From: Microbulbifer sp. MKSA007 | Lineage (GTDB): Bacteria; Pseudomonadota; Gammaproteobacteria; Pseudomonadales; Cellvibrionaceae | Length of the DNA: 64,000 nt | Assembly (NCBI GenBank): GCA_032615215.1 | Contig: CP128433.1 | Location: 4,634,501-4,698,500 of the forward strand | Reading direction: 5' to 3' | In this document: piece by piece, positions 35,992 to 45,274 of the stretch | How positions within the stretch are numbered: position 1 is the first letter of the stretch | How the letters are laid out: every line of letters starts with the position of its first letter | Translations under genes and position numbers: made by a program | The notes under the pieces: model-generated | Databases searched by the model: none | Told to the model about the DNA's origin: nothing | The model's input: the letters and a program-made list of their open reading frames with translations, nothing else

Positions 35992-37782
35992 ATGAAAGAT
36001 AGCTTCCGCACCGACGCCGTATCAAGGCGTACTTTCGTCACAGGTCTCGGAGCGGGAGCCCTGCTGCTGGGGTTACCCCACAGTTCGCACCCAAACTCGC
36101 CAACAGCTTCGGCAACAACCCTGCGCGGTAACCACTTTGATTTATCCATCGGGTACCGCCAGGTAAATCTTACCGGTCGCGAACGACAAGCCCTTACCAT
36201 TAATGGCAGTCTACCCGGCCCCATTTTGCGCTGGCGGGAAGGGGAAACTGTCACCCTGAATGTCCATAACCAATTACCCGACAAATCCTCCCTGCACTGG
36301 CACGGTGTTAGGGTACCCAGCGATATGGACGGCGAACCGGGATTGAGCTTTAGCGGCATTCAACCCGGGCAAACATTTCGCTACCGATTCCCTTTGCGCC
36401 AAAGTGGTACTTATTGGTATCACAGCCAATCCGGGTTTCAACAACAACTGGGGCTAATTGGGGCAATAGTCATTGATCCGATATCTCCAGAACCATTTTC
36501 TTACGAGCGGGATTATGTTGTTGTCCTATCCGATTGGAGCGATGAATCTCCCCAAACTATTTATACCCATCTAAAAAAAGACCCGGACTACTACAACCGG
36601 CAACAGCGCACGGCTACAGATTTATGGCGTGAAGTGCGTACAAAAGGTGTCGCACGAACCTGGCGGGACCGGCATCAATGGAACTGGAAACAGCTTTCCG
36701 ACCGCAATATCTCCCAGGTCACAGGCGAGACTTACACCTACCTGATTAACGGGCATACACCCGATACCAATTGGACTGCATTATTTAAACCTGGTGAGAG
36801 GGTTCGCCTGCGATTAATTAACGCAGCTTCGATGACCTTATTCGACCTGCGTATCCCCGGCCTGAAAATGAAGGTGGTGGCGGCCGATGGACAAAATGTC
36901 GAGCCCGTTAGCGTCGATGAAATTCGCATTGGCAGCGGCGAAACCTATGACATAATTGTCGAGCCAGAGAGTGAACAAGCCTACAGTATATTTGCGCAGT
37001 CCATGGACCGCAGTGGCTATGCGCGAGGCACACTGACAGGTGATATACGTCTGAGCGCAGAGATTCCCGCGATGGATCACCGCCCAGTGCTCACTCGGCA
37101 AGATCTGGGACTAGGGAGAAAAACCGAAGAGACAGACACACACTTTAAAACAACCCAGACTGCTCACACCGAAAAACATTCCTATTTGCCCGATGCAACT
37201 GAGGGGGGATGGTTTTACGGAAACCTCGCTGCAGCGGGGCTCGGTAGTAATAGCCCTATCATTCACCAGCCAAGTGAATCCGGATTCAGGGTGGATCACC
37301 GCGCGCTGACGCCAGCAAACGGCATCTCTGACCCCGGTGTAGGACTCAGAAACCATAAACATCGCTATAACCGCCGTGTACTGACTTACAGCGACTTGCG
37401 CAGCAATAAGCCTACTCAGGATCAGCGAGAGCCACAGCGGGAATTACAGTTACACCTGACCGGCAATTATGAGCGCTATCTCTGGTCAATAAATGGTGAA
37501 AAGTTTCGCGATGCCAGCCCATTATTATTTCGGCACCAGGAGCGCCTGCGCATTACCCTGGTCAATGACACTACGCTTCCCCAGCCCATGCACTTACACG
37601 GTTTTTGGAGTGAGTTGGAAACCGGCGACGGAGAGTATTTACCTCGCAAGCACACGGTAATCGCACAACCCGGATCAAGCATCAGTTACTTGGTCAGCGC
37701 CGACACCTATGGCCGCTGGGCTCTACACAGCCAAATGCTTTACCAGAGGCCCGGTATGTATCGGGAGGTGCGCATTGTTTAA
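35992..37782 (+). CDS. CopA-like multicopper oxidase lacking its type 1 copper ligands
   Basis: 596 residues with a Tat signal (SRRTFVTGLGAGALLLG) and three cupredoxin domains of the CopA copper-resistance oxidase family. Motif I is intact (HWHG, H102/H104). The other ligand motifs are altered: YHSHS is YHSQS (Q146); HPxHLHG is QPMHLHG (Q531, with H534/H536 kept); and the terminal HCHLLYH-type motif is HSQMLYQ (S580, Q581, Q585). The type 1 Cys and both type 1 His are therefore gone, and the trinuclear centre is incomplete. The reading frame is uninterrupted and otherwise well conserved, so it is expressed protein, probably not an oxidase. It overlaps copB. Confidence 0.88.
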   Translation: MKDSFRTDAVSRRTFVTGLGAGALLLGLPHSSHPNSPTASATTLRGNHFDLSIGYRQVNLTGRERQALTINGSLPGPILRWREGETVTLNVHNQLPDKSSLHWHGVRVPSDMDGEPGLSFSGIQPGQTFRYRFPLRQSGTYWYHSQSGFQQQLGLIGAIVIDPISPEPFSYERDYVVVLSDWSDESPQTIYTHLKKDPDYYNRQQRTATDLWREVRTKGVARTWRDRHQWNWKQLSDRNISQVTGETYTYLINGHTPDTNWTALFKPGERVRLRLINAASMTLFDLRIPGLKMKVVAADGQNVEPVSVDEIRIGSGETYDIIVEPESEQAYSIFAQSMDRSGYARGTLTGDIRLSAEIPAMDHRPVLTRQDLGLGRKTEETDTHFKTTQTAHTEKHSYLPDATEGGWFYGNLAAAGLGSNSPIIHQPSESGFRVDHRALTPANGISDPGVGLRNHKHRYNRRVLTYSDLRSNKPTQDQREPQRELQLHLTGNYERYLWSINGEKFRDASPLLFRHQERLRITLVNDTTLPQPMHLHGFWSELETGDGEYLPRKHTVIAQPGSSISYLVSADTYGRWALHSQMLYQRPGMYREVRIV

Positions 37783-38521
37783 GAATATTTCAGGGATAGC
37801 AGCAACACTATGGCTACTTGCTGCCCAGGCCAGCTATGGGCAGTCAGAACCTCAGCATCAACACCACAGCTACCAGTCCTCTGGCGAGGATAACGAAGAA
37901 GAACCCATGGCTGAAGTCAGCCTCGACTATGTGGAACTGCGAGGTGATAACGGCGGGGAAATCGAGGGAGACTTCAGCTATGGAGGAGAGCAAAATAAGT
38001 TTGTTGCCGAAGTTGACTATGAACGAAGTAGTGGGGAAATTGAAAAAAATGAACTCTGGGCGCTCTATAGCCGGGCAATTTCAGCAAACTGGAATTTCCT
38101 AATTGGAATTCGCCACGATTTTAATCTGGAGACTACCAGCCGGAATTGGGCTGCTGTGGGTATTACTGGAGAGTCTCCCTACAAATTCGAAATGGATGCA
38201 GTATTTTTCTATGGAGAACATGGCAGTACTGCATTTCGCCTGGAAGGCGAGTATGAAATAAAGTTGGCACAGGACTGGAATCTGGTCCCACGTATCGAGC
38301 TGAACTTTTTTGGGCAGAACGATGAGGCCCGAGGTAGCGGTTCCGGCTTATCGGAAGCGGAAGTCGGCTTTCGGCTCATGTATGAAGTCACCAGGAAATT
38401 CTCACCCTATATTGGCGTCCACTATGAACGGGAAGTGGGCAATGCCGCTGATTTCGCCCGTGAAGAAGGTGAGGATGTGGACTCAACCGTATGGGTACTG
38501 GGGTTTAGAGCTTGGTTTTGA
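37775..38521 (+). CDS. copB: Copper resistance protein B, outer membrane
   Basis: About 248 residues. The TTG start at 37775 has GGGAGG at ideal spacing and lies inside the end of the CopA-like gene, so the two are translationally coupled. A signal peptide (IAATLWLLAAQASYG) leads to a His-rich segment (QHQHHSYQSS) and the CopB barrel (VELRGDNGGEIEGDFSYGGEQNKFVAEVDYERSSG, FSPYIGVHYEREVGNAADFAREEGEDV) ending in WVLGFRAWF. It is an outer-membrane copper protein that works with CopA in periplasmic copper sequestration. Confidence 0.9.
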   Translation: MFKNISGIAATLWLLAAQASYGQSEPQHQHHSYQSSGEDNEEEPMAEVSLDYVELRGDNGGEIEGDFSYGGEQNKFVAEVDYERSSGEIEKNELWALYSRAISANWNFLIGIRHDFNLETTSRNWAAVGITGESPYKFEMDAVFFYGEHGSTAFRLEGEYEIKLAQDWNLVPRIELNFFGQNDEARGSGSGLSEAEVGFRLMYEVTRKFSPYIGVHYEREVGNAADFAREEGEDVDSTVWVLGFRAWF

Positions 38522-38667
38522 CAAAATCCAACTTCTTATATCTATACAAGTTGTACCACTTCGCATCAGCTGTAACTAACTTTACCGCCTCTTCAATCTG
38601 TCATAGCATCTAATAGATCTTAATCGCCTTTTTAAAAATATTTAAATTCAGCAAGGATGCCGGTGAT

Positions 38668-39939
38668 ATGATTTCCCCCGAATACTGTTAATCGCAGTTT
38701 CCCTACTGTGTGTGGGCCTATCAGCAAAAGCTGAAAGCCCACAGAGCCACTCTTCTGTTAGCACGACCAATCACCTGAGTTATGGTGATGAAATTCTTTT
38801 CTCATCCAGAATCTTGAGTCGTGAAATACCAATCAACATATATTTACCGCAAACGTTCCATCAAGCATCAAAGCAGCATAGATACCCGGTTATCTTTATT
38901 AATGGCACTCACGGCAAAGAATTTTTCCACGCCTTAACCGGGGTAGTAAAGCATCTAAGTAGCGTAGAACGTATGCCGGAAAGTATTGTAATCAGCCTTA
39001 ATGATGGCGGTGATGAACCGGAAACCTACCTACATGGAATGTGGAAGCATACCACTGAGGAGAAGTTTAGCGCCCTGGGAAACCCTGAGACCTATAGTAA
39101 ATTTCTAACTGAAGAACTATTCCCATATTTAGAAAGCAATTACCGCGCACTCAACAATAGAATGATTATTGGTGTCTCAACTAGCAGTATCTTTCCTCTC
39201 TACGCCCTAACTAACAAACCTGGATTGTTTCAGTCTTACTTCTTTTTATCTGCAGCTGACATATTTGGTATGGGGCCCACTTCAGAGAGTACTTTTATTA
39301 ATGAAATAACCACAAGTATGCAGACCTCATCAAACAAGATCAATGCTTTTTATTTCGCGATGGCTGACAGTGATATGCGTAAAGATAAGCGCTATGAAAA
39401 AAATCTTAAGTCAAATTAACACCAAACTTTCTCCTTACGCAAAAGAGAACCTCAAACTAAAAATAGAAATTATTAACAATGAAAACCATTACGGTGCCTT
39501 TATAAAAGCCGCGTTATCGGCTATCGAGCTTAATTATCCCCACGAAGAATGGTCCGCAAATTATCGAGAATTGATATCCCAGCCTGGTGACGCCTTACAA
39601 AATATCGATCATTTCTACCAATCACTCTCACAGAAATATGGCTTTCCTATTTTACCCTGGGCTACACGCTGGAGAAATGTTAACAAATTAAGCTATATCA
39701 CCAGTTTGTTACTAAAGGATCGTCGCATCCAAGAAGCTATCAGTGTTGCAAGGCGATGGGTGGAATATCGGCCAAACTCTATTGATGCCCACCAAAGTTT
39801 GGCCCAGGCGTTACAACAGAATGATGAAATTTCAGAGGCTTCTGATGTTTTGAAAAAAGCACTAGAAATTTCTCGCAATCAGGATAAAAGTAAAACGGCG
39901 GTGATAAATCGACAAATAGCTAAACTCAAGCTCAATTAG
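38668..39939 (+). pseudogene. Esterase (esterase D family) with C-terminal TPR-like region, two frameshifts
   Basis: Three frames combine into one gene. From the ATG at 38668 (AAGGA upstream), one more C in the run 38675-38679 yields the signal peptide MISPRILLIAVSLLCVGLSAKA. The middle frame (to about 39400) has the alpha/beta-hydrolase features INGTHGKEFF, VISLNDGG and a nucleophile-elbow-like GVSTSSIFPLYAL. At an A run (39397-39403) the frame changes again and continues to 39939 with NENHYGAF (catalytic His) and TPR-like helices (SIDAHQSLAQALQQNDEISEASDVLKKALEIS). Related hydrolases include Fes/IroE-type esterases. Both breaks are in homopolymers. Confidence 0.7.
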
Positions 39940-39990
39940 CATACGATTAAAAATTGTATTTACTTAAAATAAAAGGAGATAAATATATAT

Positions 39991-40521
39991 ATGGATTTCA
40001 CCAGTGCTTTTCAATATAAAAAATGGGCCAACTTAGAGCTATTATCAGCTGGCGAAAAGCAACTTCATCTTCTACCCAAGGAAGATGCGATCTTCTTTAT
40101 CCGTATACTCAATCATACTGCGGTGGTCGACAGCCTGTTTATCAGCCGCATTACCGAAACACAGGAGCTGTTTTCTTCAGATAACACAATTGAGACACCT
40201 ACGATTCCAGAACTAAGAGAGAGAATGAATAACAATGATTCCTGGCTAATCAATTTCTCTCAAACAGCAACTTTATCCGATCTTGAGAGAGTAATTAATT
40301 TTCAATTTACGGACGGGGATTCTGGGCAACTGTCACTTTACGAAATTTTTGTGCATTTATTGACCCATGGTAGCAATCATCGAGGAATGGCATCGCGAAC
40401 GTTATCTTCGAAAGGCCTGGAAAGGCCAAAAGACACTTTCACCCGCTTTCTACATGAAGTTGAGCCTCAAAGAGGAAAAATAGTAAGCACTTACAATATC
40501 AAATCTAAGGGCAAATTATAG
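39991..40521 (+). CDS. DinB-family protein
   Basis: 176 residues of the four-helix DinB/YfiT bundle. The N-terminal MDFTSAFQYKKWANLELL and the three-His metal site (H in RILNHTAVVD, then LLTHGSNHRG) are visible. DinB-fold proteins use a divalent metal, sometimes as thiol S-transferases; the substrate here is unknown. A strong AGGAG lies about 12 bases upstream. It follows the broken esterase gene at 51 bases, possibly in the same transcript. Confidence 0.85.
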   Translation: MDFTSAFQYKKWANLELLSAGEKQLHLLPKEDAIFFIRILNHTAVVDSLFISRITETQELFSSDNTIETPTIPELRERMNNNDSWLINFSQTATLSDLERVINFQFTDGDSGQLSLYEIFVHLLTHGSNHRGMASRTLSSKGLERPKDTFTRFLHEVEPQRGKIVSTYNIKSKGKL

Positions 40522-40950
40522 AAAGTTATTTTTAGGGATAAAAGCAACAAAACAATGAGGGTTGTGTTGAAATTTTTTTTGCAATCTTATGATTTCCTCA
40601 AAAAACTAATTTATAGATTTCCATTCAACAAACAAGAACAAATAAACTTAACATGTTAACATTAGCAATCTGCAATAAGACATAAAAGATAAATAGCTAG
40701 GTAAGCGGATTAAGCTACTTGCCATCTAGTTCAGTCGTACCAATATTGAAAATAGTATTAATAAGGAAAACCTAAAAAGATCAATAAGATAGAATTGATA
40801 CAGCAAAGACTATAAACTGACAAGACACTATAATTTTACATGCCGCAATGCAGCGGTTAAGCACCAATTTCCAGGGGTAACAACTATTAAACGAAGCCCT
40901 AAATAAGACTTAGATAGAGCATCATATTGAGCAATAAAAGGAGTTTATCT
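40522..40950. other. AT-rich intergenic, no gene seen
   Basis: About 430 bases of low-GC DNA containing the presumed promoter of the following secreted protein. No ORF, repeat or terminator stands out. Confidence 0.5.
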
Positions 40951-41960
40951 TTGAAGCACCTTCAAATTTTATCTATTTGCACTGGCCTTTTGACTACAGC
41001 TTCCATTCCTCTGGTAGCAGAAGAAGTAGAACCCACCCCGGCAATGGATTTAAAAGAACCGCCAATGGTGATAATCCATGGGCCTGTATCTATCCCCCTC
41101 TATGCTGACCCAGGAAATGTTGTTCCTGATCATCTAGAAGCATTTGGTTTCTACCAGTCAGGATGGGAAAAGGACGACATTCCTGATGCTGCGACATTGT
41201 CAACTTTTGTCAATATTGACTATGGAAAAGTTGACACATATATGGATGTTGCAAAAAGCAGTGGCACCAAGGTCTGGATATCGCTTCAATCAATTTTCTT
41301 TAGTGGTTATGATGACGGCAATAAAAAGAACGATGATTATTATGAAAGTTGGTTAGAAGCCAAGGAAAAGCTAAAACCTTACGAAGACATGATCTATGCA
41401 TTTGACCCTCTTGACGAACCATACCATCGCTCAGATATGAACAATGATGACTTAAAGGAGTACCTGGAGGAAATAGGACTTCTACTCAAGGCTGATTTCC
41501 CCAACGCACGTAGAGCGATAAACTTTACAAAAGAAACCGTTGGGAAGATGAAGGATGCATACAATACTCCCCCTGTTCGGGCTGCAGACTACCACCTAAC
41601 AATTATGATATGTTTGGCGCAGATTACTACAAGCATAAGAATTTTCAGTCTGATGTTGTTAACGACCTTATGTATGCAACGCAAGACATGGATGTAAAAT
41701 ACCACATAGTACCCCGCGCATTTAAAACCGACAGCCCAAGCTATAGTGTCATGACAGAAGAGGAGTTAATTATCCGCGCTTGGGATGCTTATGATTTTGC
41801 TGCAAGCAATGAAAAAATTGTAACAATCTTTCCCTTTGTCTGGCGCATAGCTGGGAATAATGAACATGATAAGTACACTTATTATGGTGTAAAAACTCTG
41901 CCACTTGTAAGATCACAGTATGAGATTCTTGGAAAAGCAGTTGCAATGTTTAGAGACTAA
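40951..41960 (+). pseudogene. Secreted protein with TIM-barrel hydrolase look, single frameshift
   Basis: Starting at a TTG (40951) with AAAAGGAG seven bases ahead, a signal peptide (MKHLQILSICTGLLTTASIPLVA) leads into about 215 residues in one frame. The sequence continues in another frame from about 41600 to 41960. One extra base near the CC at 41595-41596 would join RAADYHPNNYDMFGADYYKHKNFQ smoothly. Features such as KVWISLQSIFFSG and YAFDPLDEPYHR suggest a (beta/alpha)8 glycoside-hydrolase-like barrel, with the Asp/Glu of DEPY as candidate catalytic residue. I cannot assign a family. It could be a real pseudogene or a sequencing error. Confidence 0.6.
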
Positions 41961-42006
41961 AAGGAAATAATATTTTCCAGGACGTCCACTTCTGAATAAA
42001 AAGTTG

Positions 42007-42035
42007 GGGTTACCGGAGCTTCACTCTGGTAACCC
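42007..42035. terminator. Hairpin between convergent genes
   Basis: GGGTTACCGGAG (42007-42018) pairs with CTCTGGTAACCC (42024-42035) with one G-U pair and a five-base loop, between the secreted protein gene and the MBL lipoprotein gene. Confidence 0.65.
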
Positions 42036-42122
42036 TATGCTTAGCAATTTAAATTACACCCAACCTGAGCCACAAATCACAATACATTTGCCCCCCCTTC
42101 GAGTATAAACTTCAAATCCGAG

Positions 42123-43199
42123 CTATTTAGTCACTAGGTTTAAATTATCAGCTGCCCTCACCTCATCTTTCCACCAGGCCTTTGTTGTGGTGGGAGATCG
42201 CAGGCGAACAGCCTCTCCAATGATAGGCGTTACCAAAGTGACACCCTGGTCTTTGGCTGCCGCCTGTGCGCGCTCCAGGGGTTCATACCAATCGTGTAGG
42301 GCAAGATCAAAAGTACTGTTGTGGATAGGTAACATTGCTCGCCCTCTGAGATCGATATGTGCCTGTACACTCTCTTCGGGCATCATATGAACCGAACTCC
42401 AAAGCTTGTTGTAAGCACCCGTTTCCATCAGTGTCAGGTCGAACGGACCAAATCGCTCACCAATTTCACGAAAGCCACTAAAATAGCCACTGTCACCGCT
42501 AAAGAATATACGGCCCTCGCGCCCTTCAATTACCCAGCTGGCCCACAATGTTGAGTCTTTATCCGTTAGTCCACGCCCGGAAAAATGTTGAGCCGGGGTC
42601 GCGGTAAAGTGCAAACTGCCCAAGGCAAACGATTCCCACCAGGCCAACTCCTCAATTTTTTCGGCCGGAATTCCCCAGTTACGCAAACGACTTCCCACCC
42701 CGGCAGGAACGATAAATTGCTCTACTTTATCCTTGAGTGCGCGAATACTATTTTTGTCCAAATGATCGTAGTGGTCATGGCTGATAACGACCGCTTTAAT
42801 CGAAGGCAAGTCTCGAATCTCTATGGGCAACGGATGAAAGCGCTTCGGGCCCATCCACTGAACCGGGGATGCCCGCTTGCTAAATACCGGATCTGTCAAA
42901 ACATACTGATCATCCATTCGAATCAGTACTGTGGAGTGCCCGAGGCGATATACGGCACTCTCAGCGACTGGGGCAGCCAGCTCCGCAGCGGGAATCTGTC
43001 GCAATGGAATAGGCTTCACCGGTGCGGGGGCTGCACGATCCGCCTTAATGTAGGCGCCGATCATCTCAACTATACCGCCACTACTGACTTTGTAGTCCGT
43101 ATCACTGTTGCGGAACTTCTCGGGTTGATTTGTACAGCTACCAAAGAGACCTACCGACATAACAATCACTCCTGCCAGAATCCACCAGCGCTTCTTCAT
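42123..43199 (-). CDS. MBL-fold hydrolase lipoprotein (NAPE-PLD/UlaG-like)
   Basis: About 358 residues. The N-terminus MKKRWWILAGVIVMSVGLFGSC ends in a lipobox-like GSC, suggesting a lipoprotein. The metallo-beta-lactamase motif HDHYDHLD is complete, with LIRMDDQYVLTDPVFSKRASP, FSGDSGYFSGF and LPIHNSTFDLALHDWYEP as in N-acyl-phosphatidylethanolamine phospholipase D-like enzymes. Substrate unknown. I prefer the ATG at 43199; one at 43211 lies at the edge of an operator-like repeat. It diverges from a tetR gene, with two GTAAAC-type elements between, so it is probably the regulator's direct target. Confidence 0.85.
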   Translation of the reverse strand: MKKRWWILAGVIVMSVGLFGSCTNQPEKFRNSDTDYKVSSGGIVEMIGAYIKADRAAPAPVKPIPLRQIPAAELAAPVAESAVYRLGHSTVLIRMDDQYVLTDPVFSKRASPVQWMGPKRFHPLPIEIRDLPSIKAVVISHDHYDHLDKNSIRALKDKVEQFIVPAGVGSRLRNWGIPAEKIEELAWWESFALGSLHFTATPAQHFSGRGLTDKDSTLWASWVIEGREGRIFFSGDSGYFSGFREIGERFGPFDLTLMETGAYNKLWSSVHMMPEESVQAHIDLRGRAMLPIHNSTFDLALHDWYEPLERAQAAAKDQGVTLVTPIIGEAVRLRSPTTTKAWWKDEVRAADNLNLVTK

Positions 43200-43211
43200 T
43201 TCACTTACCAT

Positions 43212-43268
43212 GTAAACTATACAGTGCAGTGTATAAACTAACTATATAAAAGTAAACTATATAGTGTA
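43212..43268. promoter_or_regulatory. TetR operators between the MBL gene and tetR
   Basis: Two elements: GTAAACTATACAGTGCAG continuing TGTATAAAC (43212-43238) and GTAAACTATATAGTGTA (43252-43268). The first holds a TATACA / TGTATA dyad. They lie in the divergent promoter region, the usual site of TetR autoregulation, and recur upstream of the SDR gene at 3.3 kb. Confidence 0.6.
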
Positions 43269-43333
43269 AAATTTGCGTAATAAGTAACTCGCCGGCAATG
43301 GAATCCCCCGGCCCAGATTTCACAGAGATACCC

Positions 43334-43945
43334 ATGACTGAAAAGAAACCAACCAGAAGTGAGCTGAAACGCCAAGCTATTATTGATGCCGCCAAGCAGG
43401 CTTTTCAGGAGCTGGGAGTGCAGGGCACGAGTATGGACGAGCTGGCAGCCCGAGCACAGGTATCAAAACGCACCGTGTACAACCACTTCTCCAGTAAAGA
43501 AGCCCTGGTGATGTATTTGATCGGTGAACTCTGGCAGCAGGCCACCCAGCCCTCCGGTTGTGACTACAACCCGGATAGTGATATGCAATCACAACTCCGC
43601 ACACTGTTAGAGCAGGAAATAAAAACGATCTGCAACCCGCAGTATATTGAGCTTAACCGCATGGCCTTCGACTACTTCTTCCACCAGCCGGAAGCACTAC
43701 AGAAGGAAATGGAAAAATATAAGGCCCATGAGACCGGGGTGCAGCGCTGGATTAAATCTGCCGTAGCTGACGGCCGACTAAAGTCTCTCGACATAGAGGT
43801 CGCCAGTGGGCAGATTCATAACTTAATTAAAGGCGGTTGCTACTGGCCTCAGTTACTTCAACTCTCTGGCCCACCGAGCTCCGCCGAGCAAGAGGCACTG
43901 GCCGAGCGCACCGCTGCGATGTTTTTAAGTTATTACCAAGCCTAG
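43334..43945 (+). CDS. TetR-family transcriptional repressor
   Basis: About 203 residues. The N-terminal helix-turn-helix is classic TetR (SELKRQAIIDAAKQAFQELGVQGTSMDELAARAQVSKRTVYNHFSSKEALVMYLI), followed by an AefR-like C-terminal ligand domain ending AAMFLSYYQA. I prefer the ATG at 43334; the frame also allows 43298. It is divergent from an MBL-fold lipoprotein gene. Its last 22 bases recur exactly at 45157-45178, beyond the L,D-transpeptidase gene, where a near copy of the same C-terminus (MFLSYYQA, stop) is encoded with different codons. Confidence 0.88.
   Translation: MTEKKPTRSELKRQAIIDAAKQAFQELGVQGTSMDELAARAQVSKRTVYNHFSSKEALVMYLIGELWQQATQPSGCDYNPDSDMQSQLRTLLEQEIKTICNPQYIELNRMAFDYFFHQPEALQKEMEKYKAHETGVQRWIKSAVADGRLKSLDIEVASGQIHNLIKGGCYWPQLLQLSGPPSSAEQEALAERTAAMFLSYYQA
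43917..43938 (+). repeat. Direct repeat, left copy (tetR 3' end)
   Basis: 22 bases inside the end of tetR, identical to 45157-45178. The following bases differ but code the same last residues: CAAGCCTAG here, CAGGCTTGA on the right. The repeats bracket about 1.2 kb with the L,D-transpeptidase gene. Confidence 0.8.
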
Positions 43946-44251
43946 ACCTACTATAGTGGCCGAATCCTTCTTGGCCACTCTATCTACATTCATGGCTTCC
44001 GACAGATGACCTACTAAATCCCAACGAGAAAAACACCTCTCAGAAATTGAAGCCATAGTCCCATCTGGCTACTGGCTTTTATCACCACTAAATTAACATC
44101 CAGAAAACAAACGCAACCAGCTTTTCAAAATTTAATTATTAATATAAATTAATACCCATAACAATTGTTAACAAGAGAAAACCGCCAACATCCTATATGC
44201 CTAAATACCCTCGACTGCTTTAAGAGAAGGCCAACCCAAAAAAATACCAGC
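43946..44251. other. Intergenic with a short hairpin
   Basis: Just past tetR, AGTGGCC and GGCCACT (about 43956-43980) form a 7-bp stem that may end tetR transcription. The rest is AT-rich and includes the promoter of the L,D-transpeptidase gene. No further gene is seen. Confidence 0.5.
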
Positions 44252-44977
44252 ATGAGAAATCCTAAAGTAGCCTCTACATTTATATTCTTACTCTGTGTAG
44301 TAAGCTCTTGTTTACAAGCGGAAGTCATCCCCACAAGTGTTAGAGCAAAAACATCTATATCTAGTGTTGAAGAGGAGCTTAAACAGGAGCTTTCTGAAAA
44401 AGGGCTTAAGTATGGCGCCCCTATTTTTATTCGCATATTTAAAAACCCCGGTATCTTAGAGGTCTGGATAGAGTCGGATAATAATTTATATTCTAAGTTT
44501 AAAAGCTACGATATTTGCACTTTCTCAGGAGATCTGGGGCCAAAATTGAGAGAAGGTGATCTACAAAGCCCGGAAGGTTTTTACTTTGTAAATGCTAGCC
44601 GGTTAAACCCTTGGAGCCAATATCATCTTTCATTTAATCTAGGGTATCCCAATCAATATGATCGGCACCATGGCAGAACAGGTAGTGCTCTTATGATACA
44701 TGGAGACTGTGTATCTATTGGCTGCTTTGCAATGACAAATCCATTTATCAATGAAATATATGCACTTACTGCTTCAGCAATAGAATCAGGACAAAGAATT
44801 GTCAGGGTTCACTCCTTCCCATTTCCACTTGAGAATGAGATCTTATCTCAATACAAAGATAATCAATGGCATTCTTTTTGGCTGAACCTAAAAGAAGGAT
44901 ACGATTACTTCAACAAATATAGGCGCCCTCCCAATGTAGAAGTTGTCGAAGGCCTGTATACCTTTAATGAAAGTTAA
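44252..44977 (+). CDS. YafK-like L,D-transpeptidase (YkuD domain)
   Basis: About 241 residues starting MRNPKVASTFIFLLCVVSSCLQA (signal peptide; a Cys near the end could be a lipid site). The YkuD domain shows GDLGPKLREGDLQSPEGFY, SFNLGYPNQYDRHHGRTGSALMIHGDCVSIGCFAMT, with the catalytic His/Cys in HG-x8-C, and then a helical C-terminus. This arrangement is the YafK/DpaA-type enzyme that cuts or makes L,D-links between peptidoglycan and Braun-type lipoprotein. It is AT-richer than its neighbours and is bracketed by direct repeats of the tetR 3' end, a sign of insertion. Confidence 0.88.
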   Translation: MRNPKVASTFIFLLCVVSSCLQAEVIPTSVRAKTSISSVEEELKQELSEKGLKYGAPIFIRIFKNPGILEVWIESDNNLYSKFKSYDICTFSGDLGPKLREGDLQSPEGFYFVNASRLNPWSQYHLSFNLGYPNQYDRHHGRTGSALMIHGDCVSIGCFAMTNPFINEIYALTASAIESGQRIVRVHSFPFPLENEILSQYKDNQWHSFWLNLKEGYDYFNKYRRPPNVEVVEGLYTFNES

Positions 44978-45156
44978 CATTTAGAGTATCAAAGTTGCCA
45001 TTTATGGCAATAAACCAACGAGCAGGCAGAAAGCTACTAGCAGCTAAAAAATCACTGCCTGATACTCATCAAATGATTTGATACATAGCGCCCCAAAAAC
45101 CCCGCAATATAACTATGGGTCATAAAAGTGCATAGTTCTATTCCTATATAGTTAAT

Positions 45157-45178
45157 CGATGTTTTTAAGTTATTACCA
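45157..45178 (+). repeat. Direct repeat, right copy (tetR 3' end remnant)
   Basis: Exact copy of 43917-43938. In the same frame it encodes MFLSYYQA and a stop, as in tetR, but with synonymous last codons, so it is a diverged second copy and not a recent duplication of the left one. Confidence 0.8.
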
Positions 45179-45230
45179 GGCTTGAATCGCTGCCCTAAGA
45201 GGCCATTTTTCACCTACTAATTTACTCATA

Positions 45231-45257
45231 AAAAAGGCCCCCAAAGGGGCCTCTTTT
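45231..45257 (-). terminator. Terminator after the LPMO gene
   Basis: On the minus strand, GAGGCCCC-TTT-GGGGGCC followed by TTTTTTAT, 18 bases beyond the LPMO stop codon. Confidence 0.88.
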
Positions 45258-45274
45258 ATTTTATCGGGAACAAA

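Noticed and set aside
42585..43241. 218-codon plus-strand ORF over the MBL lipoprotein gene
   Set aside because: The opposite strand has an intact metal-binding motif and lipoprotein signal; the plus frame has none.
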